DNA of 64,000 bases from Pectinatus haikarae (GTDB lineage: Bacteria > Bacillota > Negativicutes > Selenomonadales > Selenomonadaceae), in assembly GCF_030813505.1 (NCBI RefSeq), contig NZ_JAUSUE010000003.1; one strand, given 5' to 3'. The notes under the pieces were generated by a model. It did no database searches. It was not told where the DNA came from and was given only the letters and a program-made list of their open reading frames with translations. Of this stretch, positions 8,829-17,034 are shown one piece after another (within the stretch, counting starts at the first letter, position 1; each line of letters begins with the position of its first letter). Made by a program: the position numbers and the translations under genes.

Positions 8829-9746
8829 TTATTTTTCGGCAGATTTCGCATTGAGGGAAGATAATACCGCCCCTTCAAAGTCGTGACAAATTTTTATCCA
8901 GCTTTTTAATAATGGAGAAATATATTTATTTTTATGATAGACAATATTGAAACTTCTTTTTAAAATAACATCACTGACTGAAAATACCTTCAGTTTCCCC
9001 TGCTCCAACTCAGGTCCGATTATCCTGCGTGAAATAACACTCACTCCCAGATCGGCAATGACTGCTTTTTTGATGGCTTCAGCATTATTGTAAACACCGG
9101 CGATTTTAATTTTTTTATTATGCGACTGCATCATCTGCTCGAACAGTTCTCTCGTCCCACTGCCGGATTCCCTGACAAAAAAATTCAGTTCCGCAGCATC
9201 TTCCAATGATATCTCTTTCTTTTCGAGAATACTATTATGTGCTGCTGTGATAAAAACAAGTTCATCTGCCATGAATGGCTGAACAATTAAATATTCCGAG
9301 CGGATTCTCCCTTCTACCATAGCTATATCCAATTCATCTTTCAAAAGCATATTTTCTAATTCTTTTGTGTTATGTATTTCTGATAATATTTCAGCATTTT
9401 TATTTTTTTTGCGCATTTCTTCCAGCAAATTTATCAGAACTGCCTCACCTATGGTCATGCTTGCTCCGACACGCAGACTGCATTGAACACCATAGCATTG
9501 CATAGTGGTTTCAATCTGCTTATTTAAATTCACTATATGACGTACATATATCAAAAGCTGTTTTCCTGCTTCTGTAATGAACAATCTGCGTCCCAAACGC
9601 TCAAACAGAACAGTTTTATAGTAAATTTCCATTTCATGGATAGCCAGACTCACTGAGGGTTGTGTCATATGCAGCCTGGCTGCTGCTTTTGTCATATTAT
9701 TCTCGTCACAGACGCAGATAAAAATTTTCATATGTCTCAGAGTCAT
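8829..9746 (-). CDS. LysR-family transcriptional regulator
   Basis: The 305-residue length is typical. Residues 1-60 carry the winged helix-turn-helix (TLRHMKIFICVCDENNMTKAAARLHMTQPSVS), and residues about 88-295 form a periplasmic-binding-like effector domain with VRESGSGTRELFEQ near 190, a pattern seen in CysB/CbbR-like and selenium-associated LysR proteins. It binds DNA as a tetramer and usually controls a divergent gene; here the divergent neighbour is a chemoreceptor 460 bases away, but that gene has its own riboswitch, so the target is uncertain. No ligand can be inferred. Confidence 0.9.
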   Translation of the reverse strand: MTLRHMKIFICVCDENNMTKAAARLHMTQPSVSLAIHEMEIYYKTVLFERLGRRLFITEAGKQLLIYVRHIVNLNKQIETTMQCYGVQCSLRVGASMTIGEAVLINLLEEMRKKNKNAEILSEIHNTKELENMLLKDELDIAMVEGRIRSEYLIVQPFMADELVFITAAHNSILEKKEISLEDAAELNFFVRESGSGTRELFEQMMQSHNKKIKIAGVYNNAEAIKKAVIADLGVSVISRRIIGPELEQGKLKVFSVSDVILKRSFNIVYHKNKYISPLLKSWIKICHDFEGAVLSSLNAKSAEK

Positions 9747-10044
9747 ATTTTATCCTCATATCATTTTTTCTATTGTTTTTATCGAATTATATCATTTAAG
9801 CTATGGTAATACAAATTATTTATGTGCAATGCAATATAATATATTTTTTTAATATTATATTTTATGTAAAATTTTCTAGAAAAATAATAAATATTATAGT
9901 AATATATAAGATGTGGTTTTTCAGGTAATATGACTATTCCCGCCATGTAGAAATAGTCCATAGTTCATGCAAAAAAATCAACATTTTTTTTGCGGGCCTA
10001 TTCGGGGATTTTCTTTACATCTTTCATTGTATGCTGTAATAAGA
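9747..10044. other. AT-rich intergenic region upstream of riboswitch
   Basis: About 300 bases without a coding sequence between the LysR gene and the riboswitch. It is very AT rich from 9780 to 9950. A TTTACA at 10014 and TGTAAT at 10035 (15-base spacing, shorter than ideal) may be the promoter of the riboswitch transcript. Nothing else is recognised. Confidence 0.4.
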
Positions 10045-10135
10045 TATTATGGGCAAACTTATTGAAAAATAAGGACGCAAAGCTATGGGTCTGTGCTGAT
10101 AAAATATTTGCACTGATCGCCAGGCTGCATAAATT
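10045..10135 (+). ncRNA. c-di-GMP-I (GEMM) riboswitch aptamer
   Basis: The class I aptamer core is visible: GGGCAAACTT at 10051, a P2 stem CTTATT/AATAAG closed by a GAAA tetraloop (10063-10066), the invariant GGACGCAAAGC at 10073-10083, then the P3 arm (GTGC/GCAC) and the receptor segment CGCCAGGCTGC ending P1. This is the canonical layout of the family seen upstream of motility and chemotaxis genes. It directly precedes a chemoreceptor gene and overlaps a terminator hairpin on its 3' side, so ligand binding should control read-through. Confidence 0.92.
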
Positions 10136-10153
10136 TATTTGTGCAGCTTTTTT
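10124..10153 (+). terminator. Riboswitch expression-platform terminator
   Basis: GCTGCA at 10124-10129 pairs with TGCAGC at 10142-10147, followed by six T. The 5' arm is also the 3' side of the aptamer's closing P1 region, so the two folds exclude each other. Inference: c-di-GMP binding holds P1 and prevents termination, giving an ON switch. Confidence 0.75.
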
Positions 10154-10206
10154 CATGTGCACAAATTTTAGACAAACAAAAAATACTTATCGGAGGAGAC
10201 AAATTT

Positions 10207-11925
10207 ATGAAACGATTAGCTGACCTAAAAATTAAGTCCAAATTGAGCCTCTTAATCTTTTCAGTAGTGATATTTCTTATTATTGTAGGATATACCAGTC
10301 ACTATTCGACTCAGATACTCTCAGAAAAACTCAATATCATGTATACAGACAGATTGCAGCCTATTCAGCTGCTAAATTCGGCCCGGGCGGAAAGCAGACG
10401 AAATGAAGCCATAACATATTCCATATTTGCGTCCAGAGATTCTGCCGAACAGCAGACATTGCTGGGGTCACTTGAGGAACATAAGAAAATATATATTGAC
10501 TTTTTAGATAAATTTCAACAACGCACTCTCGATGAGACCGAAAAAAATGATATAGAAAAAATTAAGGCAGATACAAAAATATACCGTGAAGCATGGCAAA
10601 CTGCTATTTCAATGGCGGTGGCTGGTAATCAAGAAGAAGCCATACTTTATTTCAAGAAAAACGCTCTTCAGCATCTGACTGATATCAATAAAACCCTTGA
10701 TGATTTATCCAATTACGAAAATCAGCTGGCCGAACAGGAGAATCAACTTGGCAATAAAATTGCTTCTTTAAATGACAATATAACCCTGATAATAACTTTA
10801 GCAGCAATAATTTTATCGGGAGGTCTGGGATTGCTTATTTCCCGTTACATCTCCATACCGTTGCATAGTTTGATGGAAGAAGTTGACGAACTTTCTGCCG
10901 GAGATTTTAAAAATACTGCCGATAATTCACATTATTATAATGATGAAATAGGCAGCTTGGGAAGAGCAATGGGAACAATGCGCAGCAAGCTGCGTGAACT
11001 TATCAAGCAGATACATAATTCAGCTGAACAGCTGGCAGCATCTTCGGAGGAGCTTTCAGCAAGTGCCGATCAATCCGCACAAACCTCCGATCAGGTCGCA
11101 AATTCCGTTACAGAAGTCGCCAGCGGTGCGGAGAAGCAGCTTGAACTGACCGATAAGGCCAGCAGTACTGTAAAACACATTTCTGCTGCAGTCACTGAAG
11201 TCTCATCCAATACCAGAACACTCGCTAATTCGGCTGAGAAAGCCGCAGCTGCGGCCAATGACGGTGAAGCGTCCATCCAGCAGGCTATGGATCAAATGAA
11301 AATCATTGAAAATAAAACAAATGATACAGCCGCGGTTATCGAAGAGCTCAATGCACGATCTGCACAAATAAGTCAGATTGTTGATGTTATTTCCAGTATA
11401 GCCGGCCAAACTAATTTATTGGCTCTGAATGCAGCGATCGAAGCAGCCAGTGCCGGCGAAGCAGGAAAAGGTTTTGCTGTAGTGGCCGAAGAAGTAAGAA
11501 GGCTTGCAGAACAATCCCAATCTGCGGCAAAACAAATCACCGAGATCATAGGACAGATTCAGAAGCAGACGAACAGTGCCGTAAATTATATGAATGACAG
11601 CAAAAACGAAGTGGACAACGGAACCGTTGTCGTCGCCAATACCGGAAAGAACTTTGAGCAGATACTGTATATGGTAAAGACCATGACTGAACAGATATTG
11701 GCAATATCTGCATCAGTCGATAAAGTAACGCAGCATTCAAGAAATGTTGTTGATGCCGTCGATTCCATAGACACAGAAAGCAAAAAGGCTTCTGATGAGA
11801 CACAGAATATATCAGCAGCCACTGAAGAACAATCAGCCACTGTGGGAGAAATAGCCTCAGCCAGCGGTAAACTGGCAAAATTAGCAGAAAATCTGCAAGC
11901 TATGGTTCAGGAATTTAAGGTTTGA
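10207..11925 (+). CDS. Methyl-accepting chemotaxis protein
   Basis: Membrane chemoreceptor that controls CheA/CheW. The first membrane helix is near residues 14-33, then a four-helix-bundle type sensor domain, a second membrane helix near 190-212, HAMP, and a long signalling coiled coil. The conserved hairpin IAGQTNLLALNAAIEAASAGEAGKG is recognisable; the usual Arg after EAA is Ser here. ATG at 10207 is chosen because GGAGGA lies 9 bases upstream; a longer reading from GTG 10141 would start inside the terminator and lacks a ribosome site. Expression is expected to depend on the c-di-GMP riboswitch just upstream. Confidence 0.94.
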   Translation: MKRLADLKIKSKLSLLIFSVVIFLIIVGYTSHYSTQILSEKLNIMYTDRLQPIQLLNSARAESRRNEAITYSIFASRDSAEQQTLLGSLEEHKKIYIDFLDKFQQRTLDETEKNDIEKIKADTKIYREAWQTAISMAVAGNQEEAILYFKKNALQHLTDINKTLDDLSNYENQLAEQENQLGNKIASLNDNITLIITLAAIILSGGLGLLISRYISIPLHSLMEEVDELSAGDFKNTADNSHYYNDEIGSLGRAMGTMRSKLRELIKQIHNSAEQLAASSEELSASADQSAQTSDQVANSVTEVASGAEKQLELTDKASSTVKHISAAVTEVSSNTRTLANSAEKAAAAANDGEASIQQAMDQMKIIENKTNDTAAVIEELNARSAQISQIVDVISSIAGQTNLLALNAAIEAASAGEAGKGFAVVAEEVRRLAEQSQSAAKQITEIIGQIQKQTNSAVNYMNDSKNEVDNGTVVVANTGKNFEQILYMVKTMTEQILAISASVDKVTQHSRNVVDAVDSIDTESKKASDETQNISAATEEQSATVGEIASASGKLAKLAENLQAMVQEFKV

Positions 11926-11939
11926 TAATATGCAAAACG

Positions 11940-11976
11940 CCCTGCGGATTATTTTTATCCAGCAGGGTATTTTTAT
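11940..11976 (+). terminator. Terminator after chemoreceptor gene
   Basis: CCCTGC-GGAT stem pairs with ATCC-A-GCAGGG (one bulged A), followed by TATTTTTAT, 15 bases after the stop codon. Confidence 0.8.
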
Positions 11977-12015
11977 ATATTTTCTCAATGATCTTTTTCC
12001 TACGGCACATTTCTT

Positions 12016-12031
12016 CTTTGATCGATCAAAG
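12016..12031. repeat. 16-bp perfect palindrome
   Basis: CTTTGATCGATCAAAG, followed on the plus strand by GGCTTTTTCTTTT, between the convergent chemoreceptor and Lrp genes. It may act as a second terminator or as a protein site. Confidence 0.4.
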
Positions 12032-12113
12032 GCTTTTTCTTTTCCGTAACACTGATACTCAGTGATTCTTTCCTTCAAACACCGCTGACTTTACAGTATA
12101 ATAAATAATCTTA

Positions 12114-12560
12114 TTAATCCGACAGGGCCGAAACATTATCAATTATGTTCGATAAAACAACAAGATTGGAAGTTTTTACCAATCCCGGATGATTTTTTAT
12201 CCTGGACAGCAATGATTTCAGCGTACGTGCATCTTCCGTTATTATTTTCAAATAGTAATCAAAATCCCCTGTGATATAATAACATTCATTTATCTCCGGT
12301 TCTGTTTTTGCATATTCGGCAAATTCTTCACCGGCCGTAGTGCTGGCAAAGCGCAGAAACATGAGTGCCATCAAATGCTTGTTTATTTTTTCCGGATCCA
12401 ATATTACTGTATATTGTTTTATGACTCCTGAGGTTTCCAATTTGCGCAGCCTCTCGCTGGCTGCCGGCATTGACAAGGAAATAGCAACACTCAAATCGGA
12501 AATTGTCATCCGCGCATTTTTTTGCAAATTCTTTAATATTGCTTTATCTGTTTTATCCAT
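12114..12560 (-). CDS. Lrp/AsnC-family regulator, last gene of nif operon
   Basis: A 148-residue protein. The N-terminal winged helix (about residues 1-60, with AILKNLQKNARMTISDL) is followed by a RAM/AsnC ligand-binding domain (about 65-140, with CYYITGDFDYYLKI). ATG at 12560 is chosen: it begins MDKTDKAI, as in the family, and overlaps the end of nifValpha by 8 bases, so it is translationally coupled. An ATG 12 bases upstream in frame is possible. Lrp/AsnC proteins sense amino acids; one that is co-transcribed with nitrogenase might tune nif or nitrogen assimilation. The target is not visible in the sequence. Confidence 0.9.
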   Translation of the reverse strand: MDKTDKAILKNLQKNARMTISDLSVAISLSMPAASERLRKLETSGVIKQYTVILDPEKINKHLMALMFLRFASTTAGEEFAEYAKTEPEINECYYITGDFDYYLKIITEDARTLKSLLSRIKNHPGLVKTSNLVVLSNIIDNVSALSD

Positions 12561-13332
12561 TTTCTTCACCATTAACCCTCTCATTTTTATCGCTGTTAAA
12601 TATTGATGAAGCGGCAAAAATGAATTTGTCCATATCACAGTTGCCGCAGCGTTCCCCTATGCCATTTACTGTAGTATCAATGAAAAAAGCACCGGACTGT
12701 ACGGCTGCTATTGAATTGGCCACAGCCATGCCCAGATCATTGTGCGCATGAAATTCTATATCTATAGACGTTTCCTGTATAAGCCTGCTGATCTGCTCAT
12801 GCACGGCAAGGGGCGTCATAATGCCTACCGTGTCGGCAAATCGCACCCTGCCAACGCCAAATTGCTTTACTTTACGCACTACTGCCAGCATAAAATCCAT
12901 TTGCGCTCTTGATGCGTCTTCCATGCCGACAGTAACTTCTGCTTTATTGCCTGTTGCCGGATAGACAACTTTATCTATTTCCTGCAGCAGCCAAGTCTCA
13001 TCTTTCTTCAGCTTTTCGTGTATCTGCCTGTATGAGACCGGGATGCTTATATGGATTATATCAGCATTGCATGCAAGAGAAGTGTTTATATCATCGGCAT
13101 TCAGCCTATTCCACACTGCTATGCGGGCATTATGGCAGACTTGCTTTATTTTCTTTATGATTTCCTGCTCACTTTTTCCGATGGCCGGGATACCTGCCTC
13201 TATCTGATAAACGCCTTTTTCATCTAACATTTTGGCCACAGCAATTTTTTCTTTATCACTGAACATAATAAGAGGGCTTTGAGTACCATCACGCAGCGTC
13301 GTATCAACAATATGAATATATGGAGCCATCAT
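12553..13332 (-). CDS. nifV: Homocitrate synthase, alpha subunit (N-terminal catalytic part)
   Basis: Condenses 2-oxoglutarate with acetyl-CoA to homocitrate, the organic ligand of FeMo-cofactor. This is the catalytic TIM-barrel half: IVDTTLRDGTQSP near residue 8 and the metal-binding HAHNDLGMAVANS near 195-205, then GNCDMDK close to the end. It stops where the communication region of full-length NifV would begin; the missing C-terminal region is supplied by the neighbouring omega gene, as described for Clostridium pasteurianum. ATG at 13332 follows the omega stop directly; a GTG at 13341 in frame is the alternative start and would overlap omega by 8 bases. Confidence 0.92.
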   Translation of the reverse strand: MMAPYIHIVDTTLRDGTQSPLIMFSDKEKIAVAKMLDEKGVYQIEAGIPAIGKSEQEIIKKIKQVCHNARIAVWNRLNADDINTSLACNADIIHISIPVSYRQIHEKLKKDETWLLQEIDKVVYPATGNKAEVTVGMEDASRAQMDFMLAVVRKVKQFGVGRVRFADTVGIMTPLAVHEQISRLIQETSIDIEFHAHNDLGMAVANSIAAVQSGAFFIDTTVNGIGERCGNCDMDKFIFAASSIFNSDKNERVNGEENG

Positions 13333-13333
13333 C

Positions 13334-14257
13334 TCAAACACGTCCCATCATTTCTACCAGATCATAAAATTCTTTATCTGTTAGCGAGCGGCACAAGATA
13401 CGTGATTTTTCCTTTACTTTTTCAAGAATAGCAGCTGTGTCCAATCTGCGACAGCTGAGCTTGAGTTCTTTCAGCTTGACCTCCACAGCCTTCCTGCCCG
13501 ATGTACTGCCTAAAATAATACGGCGCTTCGCATTGATGAATTCCGGTGGATAAGGTTCATAAAGCTGCGGATTTTTCATTATTCCGTCAACATGAATACC
13601 CGATTCCACGGCAAATATGGCATCACCTATAACAGGTTTATTTACAGGTATGGATATTCCTAAAACTGCAGATACAATCTTCTTCAATAATCTAAAGTTC
13701 ATTTTTTCTCTCATTGGTACAATTCCTGCCAGATGAGCCGCCAGTAGTATTTCTTCCAAAGGAGCATGATCGGCTATTCCACAAAACGACGTCACCGCCT
13801 GCTGTCCGCGCTTATGCCATGCAAAAGCAAGCGCAGTTGCCTGATTGAGGGAATCGAATGGTTCAAAGGAAACTGGTTTTTGCTCGCCACTCCAATGTGT
13901 GAATATCGCTTCGATATCAAGAACAGACAGTCGTGTCAAACCAATAATCCGTGTTTCAATCTTTTTTCCTGATGCATTGTAAACATTCTGCCTGATCAGC
14001 TGTTTTTTTGCGGCAGCATATTCCTTTGCCGTTAATACATAACGATAAGCCCCTTTATAATGCCATATATCTTCATAGTCATTTATGCGCAGAATATATT
14101 TTTGAGCAGGAAGAACTGCCATATCGGCTATATTTTGCCATACAGGAACAGTCATTTCCACCGCATCTACAGGCAGTCTCTCCAGACATTTTAAAATCAG
14201 CTTCTGCTGCCACTTAGATGCAGTGTCCACATAACACAGAGTAGCATCTGTTATCAT
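13334..14257 (-). CDS. nifV: Homocitrate synthase, omega subunit (degenerate barrel plus C-terminal part)
   Basis: Partner of nifValpha. The C-terminal half (DAIFAVESGIHVDGI, YEPYPPEFINAKRRIILGSTSGRKAVE) matches the C-terminal region of full-length NifV. The N-terminal half still looks like a barrel of the same family, but catalytic residues are lost: VDTASKW stands where VDTTLRDG is expected, and the HxH metal motif is absent. So it is probably a non-catalytic subunit that completes the enzyme. ATG at 14257 has AAAGGAGG 9 bases upstream; longer readings overlap nifN-B. Gene order omega then alpha is as in clostridia. Confidence 0.88.
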   Translation of the reverse strand: MITDATLCYVDTASKWQQKLILKCLERLPVDAVEMTVPVWQNIADMAVLPAQKYILRINDYEDIWHYKGAYRYVLTAKEYAAAKKQLIRQNVYNASGKKIETRIIGLTRLSVLDIEAIFTHWSGEQKPVSFEPFDSLNQATALAFAWHKRGQQAVTSFCGIADHAPLEEILLAAHLAGIVPMREKMNFRLLKKIVSAVLGISIPVNKPVIGDAIFAVESGIHVDGIMKNPQLYEPYPPEFINAKRRIILGSTSGRKAVEVKLKELKLSCRRLDTAAILEKVKEKSRILCRSLTDKEFYDLVEMMGRV

Positions 14258-14312
14258 ATTACCGCCTCCTTTTGAAGACAGGCACGAAGAAATAAATGAT
14301 ATTCGTGCAAAT

Positions 14313-16976
14313 TTACAATGCCTTATCCAGAAATTCTCCGGCATTTTTTTTAGATATGGCAGCTTTTTTAACAGCATCTTCTATACGGTCATAAGTGATT
14401 ATCACATCTATGCCGGCTTGTTCCAATCTCTGCTGTGGAGCTTCACCGATCCTCAAAGAAATAACAGCAGCACAATCCTTTATTGTTATTATTATTTTAT
14501 CGATCTTATCAGCCTTATCATTACAGGTCTGTTTCCCCATGCAGTATCTCTCTACATTGCGTTTTTCAATAAAACGTACGTTGCTGCCGTCACTTTCATA
14601 TATATAGAATTCTTCTGCCTGCCCAAAATGACAATCGATAAGCATTCCGCTTTTGGTGGCTGCCGCAAAACGATATGATTTGATGGGAACAGCCGTATTC
14701 TTCACTTTTTCTGTACATTTTCTATATTCTATGGACAGATCGTTGCCCAAAGTCCCCACAGCATCGGCCCGGCACTGCCTGCAATGATACATCTGTTTCA
14801 TATGGATACCGCATTTTTTTCTCATTTCCATTATTTCCTTGTTGGAAACCAGCGGCATATCCTGAAACGCACTGTCTTTTACAGGTATAAGCTGCATTAT
14901 ATTAGTTATTTCACAGCCAAGTTCCTTTACCTTTTTCACCACATCTTCAATATGTTCATCATTGATGCCCTTGAGCATAACTATATTTACTTTGCACATT
15001 ATACCGTGCCTTGTAAGATACCTCAGCCCGTTCAGCTGGTTGCCCAGAAGAATGCCCGCTGCGCTTTCCCCTGTATAGCGTACTCCCATATAATCAATAT
15101 GTTTGTATATTTTCGCACCGATCCGCGGATCTATGGTATTTAATGTGACCGTTACATGTGATACACCGAGGTCTATCAATTCCTGCGCATATTGAGGCAG
15201 CATCAGACCATTGGTGGAAAGACAGAATGTCACAGCGGGATCAGCCTCTTTTATAAGCTGCAACGTTTTTTTTGTCTGTTCGAAATTTGCTAATGCATCG
15301 CCCGGACCGGCTATACCCACCACTGTCAGATCAGGTACCCGTTCTTTTACAAGCATATATTTTTCGAATGCTTCCTGCGGCGATAATATTTCCGTAGTGA
15401 CACCGGGTCTGCTTTCATTGGGACAGTCATATTTTCTTACGCAGTAATTGCACTGAATATTGCATTTCGGTGCTACCGGCAGATGAATACGTGCATATTT
15501 TTTACTTCCGCAGGTATAGCAGGGATGCGTAAGAGTCTTTTCCTTCATTATCTGCTTTTGTTTTATGTCTATTACATTATCCGGCTGTGTATCTGTGAAT
15601 TTTTTTTCATCGCTGCTGAAATACTTATTATATAGTTCGCTGCGGTAACTTCCTTCAAGCCTGGCTAAAAGAGTATTGGCTATATCGTCCAGCATTCTGA
15701 CAGAACCTTCATAGCCGAGCATTCTGACACGCTGCCCGCCGACTCTGTCATGTATGGGAAAACTGCAGCGCAGCAAAGGAATTTTTGTACGCTCCTCAAT
15801 ACGATGTCCATCACCGCTGCCGATCATTATATTCGCTCCGCATTCGATCACAGCATTTTCGATAGCAGTGAAATCAGCATCATTTATGATCGCCGTTTTT
15901 TCCACAAATTGCAGCTTTGCCGCCTTTTTCATCTGTCCCTTTATATTTTCCGCAAAACCGCGGCATGCTGATCCAGTAGCACACACTACGGGAATAATAC
16001 CATTTTCACAGCAGAGACTTACGATCCCTTTTACAAGATCCGGTTCGCCAAATATAGCTGCACGCCCCATAGCATTGTACTTATGCGAATCCACCATAGC
16101 ATCAAGATAGCGTCCGCGTTCTTTGCGCAGGCTTTCCGGTACTTTTCCGCCCAGTTCCTTCAATTTTTGGACAAGAGCATCAACTGCTTTTATCCCGATA
16201 GGCAGATCAAGCCGGCAATAAGGAACATTATACTTTCTGTGCAGATAAACAGCGGGCGAAAATTCGTCGACATTGAATGTGGACAATTCAATAGTATATT
16301 TGGCACCGGCCATCTTGCTTATCACACTGAGCGGTGTGCCTCCCTTTGGCAGCCGATCGTATTTTTCAACATGAATACCGTCGAGATTGTCGGCTATATC
16401 CGGCAGTAAAATATAATCTATATCCATAGAATCTAAAAGATTTTTTAAATAACGTGTATCAGCCGGCGAAATCATGCCCGTCACTATATTTATCTTACCG
16501 TTCTGCATTGTGTCCATTTCAACATTCTCTACTACCGCTCTTATAGCACGGAAAAAACCGTCAAAATGGGTGCCCGCATAACTTGGTGATGAAATAGGAA
16601 TTATTTTTGCCTTGCATTCCGGATGGGTTTCATAAAATCTTTTAATTATGGCCGCTGTATCTTCACCTATAGTTTCAGCCAGGCAGGTCGTAGACACACC
16701 TATCACTTCAGGATCGTACAAGCGGATAAGATTTTCCAGTCCTATGATAAGATTTTTTTCTCCACCGAAGACTGTCCCTTCTTCGGTTAGAGAAGAAGAC
16801 GCTATATCTACCGGTTCGTTATAATGCGTTGCCATATGTCGTCTTATATATGTGCTGCAGCCTTGCGAACCATGCAATATAGACATGCAGCGGGCGATTC
16901 CGTACAAAGCAGTCACAGAACCAAGGGGCACACACATTTTACAGGGGTTTATGTTTAAGTTAACGGCATTTTCCAT
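14313..16976 (-). CDS. nifN-B: NifN-NifB fusion: FeMo-cofactor scaffold and radical SAM enzyme
   Basis: One 887-residue chain joins two cofactor-assembly functions, as in Clostridium. Residues about 1-440 are NifN, the NifK-like half of the NifEN scaffold (CKMCVPLGSVTALYGIARC, HGSQGC, TTCLAETIGED). Residues about 490-745 are the NifB radical SAM domain, with the CNIQCNYC cluster motif near 503-510, which makes the NifB-co [8Fe-9S-C] precursor. The last 120 residues form a NifX-like domain (SGMLIDCHFGQAEEFYIYE) that holds cofactor. ATG at 16976 is preceded by AGGAAGAGG. It lies between nifE and nifVomega in the operon. Confidence 0.97.
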   Translation of the reverse strand: MENAVNLNINPCKMCVPLGSVTALYGIARCMSILHGSQGCSTYIRRHMATHYNEPVDIASSSLTEEGTVFGGEKNLIIGLENLIRLYDPEVIGVSTTCLAETIGEDTAAIIKRFYETHPECKAKIIPISSPSYAGTHFDGFFRAIRAVVENVEMDTMQNGKINIVTGMISPADTRYLKNLLDSMDIDYILLPDIADNLDGIHVEKYDRLPKGGTPLSVISKMAGAKYTIELSTFNVDEFSPAVYLHRKYNVPYCRLDLPIGIKAVDALVQKLKELGGKVPESLRKERGRYLDAMVDSHKYNAMGRAAIFGEPDLVKGIVSLCCENGIIPVVCATGSACRGFAENIKGQMKKAAKLQFVEKTAIINDADFTAIENAVIECGANIMIGSGDGHRIEERTKIPLLRCSFPIHDRVGGQRVRMLGYEGSVRMLDDIANTLLARLEGSYRSELYNKYFSSDEKKFTDTQPDNVIDIKQKQIMKEKTLTHPCYTCGSKKYARIHLPVAPKCNIQCNYCVRKYDCPNESRPGVTTEILSPQEAFEKYMLVKERVPDLTVVGIAGPGDALANFEQTKKTLQLIKEADPAVTFCLSTNGLMLPQYAQELIDLGVSHVTVTLNTIDPRIGAKIYKHIDYMGVRYTGESAAGILLGNQLNGLRYLTRHGIMCKVNIVMLKGINDEHIEDVVKKVKELGCEITNIMQLIPVKDSAFQDMPLVSNKEIMEMRKKCGIHMKQMYHCRQCRADAVGTLGNDLSIEYRKCTEKVKNTAVPIKSYRFAAATKSGMLIDCHFGQAEEFYIYESDGSNVRFIEKRNVERYCMGKQTCNDKADKIDKIIITIKDCAAVISLRIGEAPQQRLEQAGIDVIITYDRIEDAVKKAAISKKNAGEFLDKAL

Positions 16977-17034
16977 GACAGCCTCTTCCTTTCTCTCCAA
17001 AACAAATGTAAAGTATATCTCCTGCGGCAGCAAT

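Noticed and set aside
9747..10044. Gene in the AT-rich region before the riboswitch
   Set aside because: Only a short reading of low-complexity composition with no ribosome site.
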